Shown here: piece by piece, positions 37,701 to 48,900 of the stretch
How the letters are laid out: each line of letters opens with the position of its first letter
Position numbering within the stretch: the stretch's first letter is position 1
Source: Callaeas wilsoni
Taxonomy: Eukaryota; Chordata; Aves; Passeriformes; Callaeidae
Reading direction: 5' to 3'
Assembly (NCBI GenBank): GCA_013398955.1
Contig: VWPU01009615.1
Span: 48,212 to 112,211 of the forward strand
Length of the DNA: 64,000 bases
Position numbers and translations under genes: made by a program
Notes under the pieces: model-generated
Told to the model about the DNA's origin: nothing
The model's input: only the letters and a program-made list of their open reading frames with translations
The model's database searches: none

Positions 37701-40700
37701 CTCTCTGCAGTGCTTCATTCCCCAGGTATTTTAATGGGTTTATTTGTCATCGCGATGGGAGAATTTGAAAGAAACCTGGCACCTGCAGGCATATGCTCTC
37801 TCCTGGCTGGCCTGCATATTGGACTCCTGGTTTTCAGCGTAAGACTCCTGAATACTCCTCTGCAAGGGAAGAGTTAAGCTCCCTAGACTTCACTCTGCTT
37901 CCCATCTTTACCCTACTCTCTTTCTATTCCATTTTTCTCACGACCTCCATGTGCAGCATCCAGACCCTCCTATCCTTCCCCAAGGGGCAGGGCAAAGGCA
38001 GTGTTGCACTGAACTGGGCAGCAGAGCCAAGCAGCTCCTCTGCCAGCCCGGCTCACGAACTGAGTTACCAATACTCACACCTTTAAACACATGGGCTCAG
38101 CAGTTTCCTTCATCCCCACCTCAGGCTCACTGCTAAATCCCTCTGCTCCCCTCTGCCCTGCACCCGGGGTGTGTGGGGACAAGGGCCAAGGAGGGGATAG
38201 GGACAGCCTAGGCCTGCTGGGAGAAGAGAGGATGGGACTGAAGGACGGGGCACTGCGGAGGGTCCGGACCTTTGAGGACAGCAGCAGCTGCCTGAGGAAG
38301 CCTCTCCTGCGAGGATCACAGCCCATCAGGTCAGGCTGCATCAGGAGGAGAGGGCTCATCAGGGTGGCACTGCACAGCCTGCGCCGTGCTCTGGGCTCCA
38401 GCAGCTCTGAGCTCCTCCACACACTGGCAATTCAACACTGCCCAGGGTGACACGTTGAATGCTGCAAGTAAAATCCAGCTTATGCAACCAGGTGATGACC
38501 AATTTATAAGTGAAGTACCCTGTATTCTTGATCACTTCAAAATATTTTTATCACTAGTATGTAATGTCAACATAAGGTAAAAAAAAAATCCCTCAAATTA
38601 ATCCAACATCTGCTTACAAGTGTGATTTAACTGAAATTTCTCTGCAAGCCAATATGAATCATATATGTTTGTCTAAAATAAACAGTCCCTTTGCAGAGCA
38701 GACAAGGATGGAGAGTTGTAAGAGATACACATCCTTCATCACTGCCTTCCTTCTAGGGCCAAGTCCCTTCATTTACTTGAGCTTCAGCTTTTTTGTCCTT
38801 AAAGCAGACATAACTTATGCCCACAGTAATGCTGTCACATTAATCCATCTGGTATTTGCCAACACATGGAAGACTTTATTCTAATGAAATGTACAGAAAG
38901 CAGGACATCATCATCTGAAGCTGTCTATATTCTTCCTTACAGTTCTACCCATTTTCATTTTTGCCAGGAAAAGTAGGTCAAAACACCAAACAATAGTTGT
39001 TTGAAGGGAAAAATACAACTTTTAACTTCTTTTAGCATAAATACGAGGGGTTTTTTCCAAATTAGCACTCTTAAAATGGACAAGCAGGGTCACGGGACTT
39101 GCCAGAGGTGAGCATAAAGGTAACATCTATTCTTGACCTGTTCCTTAATCAGCAAAGATTCAATACAAGAGGAATAATTTATGTGGCCAGCAATTGATTC
39201 GTGCTTGGGAAGCCCCAGGGGAGAATTCTAATCATGGCAAGCTCACCTTCTTCTGAGACATGTTAAAATGGGATGGGGGGGAGTGTTCCTTCTGAGTGCC
39301 TTTTGAGCAGGTGACAAAGCAAAGCTTGTTCTCTGCACACACTTTGCAGTTCTGGGCAGGACCTCTGGCTGTGGCCATACGCTGCCCCTGCAGCTTCCCC
39401 CGCCACATAGAGTAATTACTTTGTTTTCATTAATTGGTCTTAATGCATGCATGCACACCCACAAATCAAGCGAGGCGCTGCTGTGAGTGCAGCACTTTTG
39501 GCTTGGAAGTTGCACTTGTGTGGGTTTGTAAAGCCAATAGCCCACCAGCAGCAGCCTCAGCACAAGCATCCATGGGGTGTAAGCAAATGTGGGGGGCTCA
39601 GCTTCCCCCAGCAGGTCACAGGGGCTGCGTGTGCCAGCTGCAAACCGCAACATTCCTGGGAATGAACGCACCGGCACAAACGGCATCGTGATGGGGATAT
39701 ATTAATGCTGTACTGGTGTCAATGAAACATTACTATCAATTAAAGCAGGCAGTATGGCTGATTTATAAGCCAATATATAACCAAATATAGCACAGGAGAT
39801 GTTTGGAAAAACAAGTATGTGAAATAGGCATGACAAATAGAAAAGCTTTATTAAGGGATGATTTCTGTGATCTCTATCTCCCAAAACAGTGATATTTTAA
39901 CATCCTTATCCAAACAGGAACAGATAAACAGGCTGTAAACTCATCTCGTCACCCTGTGGTTTGTGCTCTGACAGAAATGACTGATGATTTTTGTACATGA
40001 GCAAAATGTTTTCATTTATACCTCTGACTGGTGTCTGCTATATGGAAAGTGGTCACCCATCAAGCGACTTTGGAGGGACTAATCAGAGGGATAAATGTAG
40101 TTTGTAATAAAAACAGTTGTCTGAGCAACCTATTCAGTCCAACTGATTTGGATTCTTACAGCAAATACTTCAGCACACTCTCTGGTAATGCAAAACAAAT
40201 TAAGAAAAAAGGTTAGGGGAAGAGCCTTCATGCCTAACTTGTCACCTAAGGCTGATGAACTCCAGTGTGAAAGCCGAAGAAAATTAAGTACTAAACTGTA
40301 AATAGCTCAGCCAGGCAAAAGCGAATATGCAGCTGGCATTTACATTAAAAGCTATAGTCTGCATGTATCTGTCTCCTCATTCCTTTTAGAAAGAACATTT
40401 TTATCACCTAAAAGGCCTCAGCCTCATCTACCCTAATACCGGTGGCTGTTTTAGATACCATGCTACTGACTCAATTTGGACACTTAAAGTTCTTGGCTCA
40501 CTGATCACGAAGTCAAATTCACCAGGGATAAAATCAACTAAGCTGGACAAAATCACTTTTAGGGTGCCCTGTGTTTTTCCAATTATCATGACAAGTCTCC
40601 ATAATGGATTATATAAAAAATGGCGTATTTATAATATATGTAATGCAGCCCCTGGGTGTCTGTGTTCAGCCAGGGCCGACAGTCCCGCACCTCTCCGCAC

Positions 40701-40731
40701 AGAAACATGCCGGGTACCTCCAGCCTCCTAC

Positions 40732-40888
40732 CTTGGCTCCATCCACACTGATAATCCGATAGCTGTTTCTCGTGCTGTCATAGAAGTAGGAAACAGTTAC
40801 AGCCTGCTTGCTTGCGGGAACCCAGTTCTTCTTCGTGCTGGGGTCAATTTGGAAGACATGGGCTCTGGTGGTGAAGATGGGCTGTTCT
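40732..40888 (-). CDS. HOMER2: HOMER2 exon 2: EVH1 domain, first part
   Basis: This 157-nt exon encodes residues 2 (split codon) to 54. It starts after a pyrimidine-rich acceptor (CCTCCCTATTCCAG) with AGAACAGCCC. An upstream exon ending ATGGG therefore restores Met-Gly-Glu-Gln-Pro, the standard Homer N-terminus. It ends GCCAAG before the donor GTAGGAGG, in phase 0. The EVH1 domain is a PH-like fold that grips proline-rich PPxxF ligands. Phe14 and Trp24, two conserved ligand-contact positions of Homer EVH1 domains, are present. The segment [20 protein letters not shown] is strongly Homer-like. The reading frame stays open leftwards into the intron and rightwards upstream, so the boundaries rest on splice consensus and family alignment. 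Intron 1 to the right exceeds 22 kb. Identification is secure; only the missing exon 1 is inferred. Confidence 0.97.
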
Positions 40889-41213
40889 CTGGAATAGGGA
40901 GGGACAGGAGAAATGGATGCATGAGTCTGCGGAAGGTGAAATGTCCCAGCAGCCCAGCCTTGACCAGGCACGTTGAAAGCACAAGGCAGAGAGCACCTGG
41001 CAATCCCCCAAACAAAAAGACAGAGCAGCGACACTGCTGAGCCACGCTCCAGCCTTGAGTACCTTTCCTTGGCATCACTAAGTGACATTCAGCACCCTAA
41101 AGTTACTGCCACAGCCAAAGAAACAACTGGTTTTTTTTCTCCCCATGTTATACTAACTCAGTACCCATCTTTTCCTTAAAATATTTATTTCAAGGGAAGG
41201 ACATTCACATGCA

Positions 41214-41237
41214 TTCTTTCATTCTTTCTTTCTTTCC
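41214..41237 (+). repeat. TTTC/ATTC microsatellite
   Basis: Imperfect tetranucleotide repeats of the TTTC type with one ATTC interruption. Confidence 0.85.
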
Positions 41238-42881
41238 CCATCCACATATTTTGCCAGAAGCAACAAGCCCCCCAGAGCTGAGTTTCCTCCTGCTGATGTT
41301 CCTGTGAACTGCGACCTGCAGCCAGGGCTCCTCTGTGGGTGCACCAAGGACTCCAGTGACACACAGGCATGGCATAATTACTGAAATATTAATCTCTCTC
41401 CTCAGAATCCCACTGTTCCGTGGATGTGCATGAAAATTTCATTAGATGCAAACCAGTCAATCATCCTGGGAAGTGAGGGGGAAAAGAAACACAACCAAAC
41501 CCCAGTGCTGATACAGATATTGCCTTTCTGTTCAGCGCTCAGTGGATGCTGTAGCAGCCCTGACACCCCGTTCCTACACAACAGTCGTCCTCGGATGCTT
41601 TTTCTCCTCAAGACTGTGCCCACAATGGAGGGGGTTTGTTTTACCTTCAGTTGTGACCATGCAAATCACACAGAAAAGCACAGAAGACGCAGGACCAAAA
41701 GAACCAAATGTGATACATACAAAGTCATCTAGGTTAAAGATTGGAATTAAGCCTTTCTTAAATGCCATAAAACTAAATTCACCACCAACTATACCTTTAA
41801 TCGAAGTTTAGCAGTAGAAGTGCAGTGCAAATCAAGCTCTACTGAGTTTTTATATGCATTTTTATGCTTTTTGTTCTTAAAAGCTACAGTATATAATGTT
41901 TTATATTAAGTGTACCACTCAGTATACTCTTGTCTCATACAAAATACTACATCATGAATAGGTAATTGACAGAATTATGACAGGATCCAAAACTAATGGT
42001 ACTACAATAGAGTTATCACCCAGAAATTTAAATTAAAATCGAGGGGAGTAAATTTGCAAGTATCAAACAGATGAAGTGATTTAAGAGTACAGTGAGCTCA
42101 GGAAAGATGGAATGAACTTGCAAAGCCCAGCAAGACCCCAGGAGGGAGAAATTGAAACAGCAGTTTTCTCCTTGCAAGACTTACACAAATTTCTACATTT
42201 TTCCAGGGGCTTGCAGGTTTCTGGACAGACAGCTGTGCTGAACCATGTAAAATACTTATTCAAAATAAATTGAAATGACAATGGGACTGTCATATTACAG
42301 CTGTCAAAGAGTACTATTTGCTTCCGTTCTCCCTTATCAGTAACTTGCTGAATCCAGCTCTCATTTCACAGGCCAGCATTGATGCCATCCTCAGCTGGGT
42401 GGAAAGAAGGGGCAGGTTTCCTTAACATTTTAAAATGCTTTCATTATCCACTACACAGGATTAGCATTGTAGCACCTACAGAGGTCACGGAGTTTGTCCG
42501 CAATAACAAATTCAGGGAGGGGAAGTTTCCCCCAAGCTGTTTACTCTTTTAAGAAATGTACATTCCCTGAGCGAAAAATAATTTTGGATTTTTTTCGCCT
42601 TTTACATAGTTCTATATTTTCAGTTGACTCCACTAAAAACAGGGTAATATGACCTAAATATTGCAGTCTAAATTTTAGGAAGTTTCCTCCATGCAAATCT
42701 ATTCCACAAACAACTTTAATTCTGTTACATTATCTTAACTACACCAGAAAACTGTTAAAACTATGCCTGGCTGCTCTGCAGCAGGGACAGTAAGCATACA
42801 AAGTAAGTCTGGAGATAATAAAAGTAGAATGAAGGCAAAGACCCCACAACTATCTATCTCCATTTGTTTAGGAATCTTGAA

Positions 42882-42929
42882 GCTGCTACTGTTGAAACAA
42901 GAGCTGCTGCTACTTTTGAAACAAGAGCT
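42882..42929 (+). repeat. 24-bp tandem duplication
   Basis: Two 24-bp units both begin GCTGCTACT (42882 and 42906), followed by GTTGAAACAAGA in the first and TTTGAAACAAGA in the second. They differ slightly. The unit length is a multiple of three but there is no supported gene. Confidence 0.85.
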
Positions 42930-45900
42930 GTATACACACATGCAAGTGGATAAATCAATGGCTAGTGAAGCTCAGGGCTGGAAATACCCATCTATCCATT
43001 CATTCATTTATTAAGAAAGAAAGGCAATACCTTTGTTTCTAATCCTATGATTATCAACAACAAAAAAGCCCACCTGCATTTTGGTCCTTCTGTCTCACAG
43101 TGATAGTGTGCTAGTAAATAAATTATTAAAAATAAGAAAATGCAATGTGTAAACTTAAACATTTTAAACCATTAGTGGTAGTTGATCTGTTGACCTTCAG
43201 TTGGGACTCAGATTTGGAAGGGCCAGTTGGACGCTCCACGTGCCTCTGGCCTTCCTGCCTTAGGTGGCTCTACAGGACAGCAAAGCCCCCAGACTGATTC
43301 TTGACTCCCTGAAGAAGAGGAAGCACCCCCAGAAATCCACCTCCTGGATTTCCTGGAGTTGCCTTATAATAATTAAGAAAAGAAGATGCGTTTCTGTGGC
43401 TGTGTCTGCCCTGCTGCAGTTCTGTGCTCAGCTGCTGCCCCAAGGAGCCCAAACCCATGGGCAGAGCCCACGATCCAGCCCCAGCACTGGGAGCTGGTGC
43501 CACCAGGGTCCCACACACCACAGCAGGATGGCAAAGCAAACAGCATGGACAAACTCCAGTGGCACAGCTTTAACACGGGGGAAACGTGCACTGCATCCCA
43601 AACTCCTCTGACCACTGAAGCACGCACAGGCAACTATGAAACTGCAGCACTCAATTTTCAAGTGAAATGCTAAATTAGGTACTTTTAAAACACTTCACCA
43701 TGGCCCTACAGAGCTCCAAATTGAGAAGGATTATTCTGTCTTGCTCACTTGTAACTTTTGATGTTCAAGAAAGCACTTTACTGGTAGAGGAATGACTTCG
43801 TTTCCCAGGGCTCCTTTCCTTTTCATTTTATAAGAGATTTATCAGCTTTTATGATAAAACAACAGCAATGCTGACTTGAAACTCCGGCAGCACAAGCTGC
43901 AAGGTTTGAGCCCTGTGAGCAGGTCGTTCCGTGAGGCTGCCAGGCTGCCCGGGGAGGCAGCAGCAGCAGCACTGCCAGCCGGGCCTGGACCCGCACGTGA
44001 AGGCAAAGAGAATTTATGAATGTTTAAAATCTCATGAATTTTAAACAAAGTCGTTAATGATTGATTAAATACTCTTTAAAAACCCCAACTGTTTAAAAAT
44101 CAATTTGTCAGTAACATCCACTGCTTGGAGTAAAGCTGCTTGAAAAGTCAAACATGAAAAGTAGAAAATCACACCTAATAATTCTTTATTCAGTAATATA
44201 TTTTAAGACAGAAAATGCTTTTTTATTATTAAATATGGCAAGCATGTTTTATAAATGTAATTGCAATTTTCAAGTCACGGTTTTACACATTTTACTTGAC
44301 CTTTAATTTCTGTCCTTGTTTCATATGAGCCAAATCTCAAGTAAAAAACAACCACTCTCCCTTAATGTCATTAACGTTTTCTGAAGAATTTAAAAGGAAA
44401 ACCACAAGAATCTTGAGCTAACCAAGTGGTCCGCAGCTGTGCGAGGTACAGTATTGCTTTCTGGTTAATATACAACCATGCCAAATTTTACAAGTGTGTG
44501 ACTAGCTGCAAGCCATGTGTTTTGTATTACTCTTCCTAATCAACGGGAATGAGCTCTCACTTAGGAAAAGTTCAAATTATTTAATTCAAATTTCCTTGTT
44601 TATCACTTGAATCATGAGCACAACCAGCGATTTAAATCACTTCAGCTGTAAAGAGTCCTTGCTCACTGGCAGCCAGCATCCTACGGGCTGTGGGATGCTG
44701 GTGGCCGATGGAGCTGTGACACAGCAGGCTCCGGCTGAGTGGCATCCGGGAGAGCCACGGATCCTGGATCCGTGTGTGGGGCCATGTGGAGCCAGCTCCA
44801 GACAAGGCACTGGTGAGTGAACACTTCTGTACTGGAGCAATCCTTTTTGGTAGTGAATACAACACGGCGACTCCCGTGGGTGCTGCGGGATCAGCACCCA
44901 AACACAAAATGCACAAAGTGCCCAGTGCACATCAGGTGGAGGCACTGACCATGAAGTAACTGGGACAAAATAATTTTTGTAGGATCTAAAACATCAAGTA
45001 GATTTGTGACAAGAGCTCTGGTACTCCACCAGAGGCAAAACCACTAATTACACATCTTAAAAAATTTTCACTAGCAGATCGCTTAAAATTTCTGGGATAA
45101 GGATTCCTAGTTTACAGCACAGGATTATTTGTGCTCTCCCCACACTAACTGTAGACAACTTTGCATTAACTGTCTAATTTATCAATTGAAATAAAAATAT
45201 TTTTTAAAAGCACACGTCCTCGTATATCTGCCATTTGGTGGAGAATGCACAAGCCTGCAGACATCAGCACAGAGATTTTGGAACGTGGTGCTTCCTGCTA
45301 CAGCCCAGCATCATGCACACGCTGAGTTTATACTACCTGACAGCGCCAGCAGATCTGCAGTGACTTGCTGTAACAAGTATTAGATAATGAGGATCTCTCA
45401 AGAAAGAAGAGTAGATACAAATGCAAAATGCTACTTTGTGACATATCCCCCATCACAGGTCATCATACAAAAAATCGTATTTGCTAAATACAACATGATA
45501 AAACTGGTGCCAAAAGTTATTTGGATTGAACATTGCTACTACTGCCTGATGGTGCAATAAAAACAATTAATCCTCTATGTACATATACCGTACTTTGGAG
45601 TGCCATTTGTATTTGTTTATGATCATTCAAAAATAAGCAACGTTGCCAAAAGAAGGGTGCTGTTCCCACACCACCCCTGCCCAGGCATGCCTCTCCCACA
45701 GGCAGCTCGACAGCTGCCCTCAAATCCTGTGCAGAAGTGGGACGGTGACAACGCCAGCTCCCAAAGGCACCCAGCATCACCGCTGCCTGCGGCTTCTCCA
45801 AAGTGCACACACAGCTCCAAAGGCTGCGAGCACCTCAGCGAGGCAAACTCCTGCCTTTGGTCCCAAACAGCCCCAAATACCTATCTCCGCCCCTGTGAAA

Positions 45901-48900
45901 GCAGCAAGCTCTCCAGTCACTCTCCAAGATGCCAGAAGTCACCTATGTCCCCCTCCAGCTGCAGCAGTGCCAGCACTGGGGTCCCCAGGCCCCGGGGTGT
46001 GAAGCTGCCCTGCCAGGCTGCTGCTGCCCTGCCTTTCTAGATTCTACTGCTGCATGATGGCCCCCAAGTCCATGGATGGAGATTTTTCACATATTTGAAA
46101 TACTCATCTTGATGAAAGTCCAGTCAAGTTATGGTGCCTAAAAATTGCCTGTGAAAATAGTTTTACCTGCTTGTACTCACTTGCGTAGACATGCACACCT
46201 CAAACTTTAAAAAACAACTAACCCCATCTCCCCATAAGACCAAAACTGAAGTGAAGGCAGGCCTCTGATGAAGACACAATTGCTGTGGGGAGAGGCTGTA
46301 GTTCATGGTGTCACACACGGCAATTAGCACAGCGGTTGCAGTTTATACATAATATTAATCTTTGCTCCAAGCAAAAATTAAGAGTTCATTATCCTCCAAC
46401 CTGTTACCTCTATGCATTCAACACTTGTGCCATCCTGGATCAAACCTTTTCAGAAAAAAAAGAGAACCACAAATATTAGCTTCTTAATGATGACGGAGGA
46501 TGAAGTCAGAAGACTCCTTCTCACTTCACTGCACACACTCCAGTCAAAACAAGCGCACCTCCTGGGCCGCAAACACAGCAAATTGAGGTGTGTCAGCCCA
46601 GAGCCTGAGACACAGAGCCTGTCACCTCAACACCCATCAGTGCCCAGCTCGTGCCTGGGGTCAGGGACCAGGACAGCAGCCTGGGCCCACGCAGCACGGG
46701 CAACGCGCAGAGCTGGGGAGAGGCAGCCGCTAAATCGGTGCATTTTTTGGACGTGGTAGCAGCAAACTGGCATTAGGAGGGCAGGCAGTTTATTCCCTTC
46801 CCAAACTGCCATATGCTAATTAATCCAGGTCACTCAGATCTCATCAGCTGCCACAGGCAGGTTCTGGTGCTGGCTGCCAGCGTACATAAGCAGCAGGAGC
46901 AAATGAGAGCCTGTTTCAACTTGCGAGGGTGCAAAACTCAGCATGAGGAGAGCAGGTGGGTAATGGCTCCATTTTACACCTGAGGAAGCAGCCATGGCGA
47001 GCAAGATGGCATCCCAGGATAACAGAGCCACTAGCAAGCCTGGAAATGAAATTAATCACCTCATTTCCTCTCTGCAGCTTTGCTATCGCTATCATTGCAG
47101 GGCAGTTTTATATCACATGTACCCAGGGAAGTTTTTGACTATGTGAATTCAAAAGCCTAAATCAACAGCTGAATATCCAGTCCTCCACAGAAAAGAATTA
47201 ATAGTCTGTACAGAGCAGAGAGAAGCTCTCAGAGCATTTGACAGCTGCTCCTCCACACTGCGGAGGAAGGTGGGATGGGGTGCCTGCGAGCCACCCGCCT
47301 GCAGCTCCCATTGGGCCTGCAGTGCAAACAATCCTTCCTCCTCACTCTTATTTCCACAGCAAAAATTACATGTAAGGATGGAGGCATAACCCCAAGCACT
47401 ACAGGGCTGAGAGAGGGGGAGGATTTACTATCAGTTGTAAATGGGGATGGGAGAATAGGCCCAGAGTGATGGGCTGGGCTAGCAGGGGGCAACTGCACAC
47501 AGGTTTTGCTGCTCTTTCTTCTCTCTATAAAAATAAAAATATGCAGGCACCCCTGAAAGTGCTATTGTCAGTACTCGCCAGTCAAGCCCTGTGCTGCCGG
47601 GCGGCATTACCTTCCAAAAAGGGTACAAGGTACAGGGAATGACTTTTGGAAAACCCAAGCTACTAGGACAAAAATTACACTGCCTCTAAAAAAGAGAACA
47701 AAAACCAAACAACTATTTTTGAAATAAAATTTACTCAAAGTTCTTCTTTTCAGTCTTTTGAAATTCCTGTTTTACAGGCAGACCAAGCTCCTCATGATGA
47801 GGTTGAAGTGCTGAATCTGGCAGCAGTGTTAATCAAGAGCAAGGTCATGCAACTCGTTCAAATATCCAGTCATGATTCTCTGGTGCCCACTTGATATTAG
47901 ATTTGATATCAACTCACCTGCAGAAATATATGAAATTCGTGTAAAAAATCCATCTTTTTAGCTCCCTTCATTTACAGGCATTATTATTTCAACAGAATAT
48001 AATTAGCAAAAGCACTTCTTCCATTTGCAGGAAACATAATAGTTTCGATTACTTAGACAGAAAAAAAATAGAATAGAACTAGCTAGCTGAAGAATTGTCT
48101 GTTAAAAGCACAAATATCAATTAAACTCACTTTTGATTTGCAGCTGAGTAAATCCAAAAGAATAAATCTTGAGGACAAAAGCTCTCAGTATGAAAATCAT
48201 TGTAACATCTGTGAGGTCTCACAACACCATTGCGCCTCTATGAAGCCAATATCCAAATTAAAAGGCTTCGCTTGGGCACTGAGAAAGCTCACACTTTATT
48301 TTGGGGCCAGAGGTCTATTAACCTTTCAAGACACTGTGAATAAACACTCATACACAAGTGAGAGGAACTGAGAGGACCCTGAACTAATCCTCCATAGGTA
48401 AGGTTACTTATCGGAAAAAAACAAGTTGAGGCACATGCGTGTGAAACTGGTTGTGTAACTGATCATTTCAGAGATGTTTTTTCTGAGAAGACATTAAAAG
48501 GGGATCCAGAAATCTACACCTCAGTAATGTTACCACAGCCTCCCATTAGCAAAGGCGTGAATTCAAACTCTGCAAATTGGAAAAAATACTCGTGCTCTGT
48601 GCACACCCAGCACCTCTCCCACCCTCGTGACAAACGAAGCTGGATCAGCATATGAACAGCCCCTCAGAATTCATCCTATTGCTCTGGATTGCTTAAAAAT
48701 TACATTCTCTGTATTCACCCCGGCTCCAGTGGAGTTAATGCTTTCAGCACAGTCTCCTCTGTGGCACAATGTTTGCATTGTAATATTTCAGGGAGGGATG
48801 CCATTGTAAATTGAAAGTGTAAACCCTGGAGTGGAGAGAGCAGGTCTGTAGGAGCAGGAGCACATTCCCTCCTGGTGCCTTCCCTGCACCTTCTCCATTC

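Larger units (their letters stand above)
24286..40731 (-). other. HOMER2: HOMER2 intron 2
   Basis: This 16,446-nt intron has GTAGGA donor and TGGCCAG acceptor ends. It contains CR1 3' ends at 25689-25850 and about 34066-34165, the solo LTR at 28062-28740 and a GC-rich patch at about 28795-29290. It also has a second GC-rich patch at about 30130-30680, a third at about 38090-38450, and a 36-bp tandem duplication at 34696-34767. The remaining stretches (for example 31000-33150, 35300-37700, 38900-40700) show no recognisable gene or repeat. Confidence 0.9.
8983..40888 (-). other. HOMER2: HOMER2 locus, coding exons 2-9 (exon 1 not found)
   Basis: This is the span of the recognisable gene, transcribed right to left. 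Eight exons with GT-AG boundaries join in frame. Exon lengths are 157, 132, 93, 140, 157, 111, 81 and 189 nt; with five bases (ATGGG) from exon 1 they give 354 codons plus a TAG stop. The order is EVH1 domain, short Ser/Thr-rich linker, long coiled coil, as in Homer scaffolds. The C-terminal residues [13 protein letters not shown] and the EVH1 segment [11 protein letters not shown] match HOMER2 as I remember it, rather than HOMER1 or HOMER3. Homer2 binds PPxxF motifs of group I metabotropic glutamate receptors, IP3 and ryanodine receptors and Shank, and multimerises through its tail. I see no frameshift, internal stop or broken splice site, so the gene looks functional. From memory, human HOMER2 lies at 15q25.2 with WHAMM convergent downstream; I could not confirm WHAMM here. 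Confidence 0.96.

Noticed and set aside
46221..46227. Minus-strand ATGGG followed by GTTAGT, a formal match to the expected HOMER2 exon 1 end
   Set aside because: The surroundings are AT-rich with no CpG island or promoter signs. A 7-base match is expected by chance several times in 23 kb.
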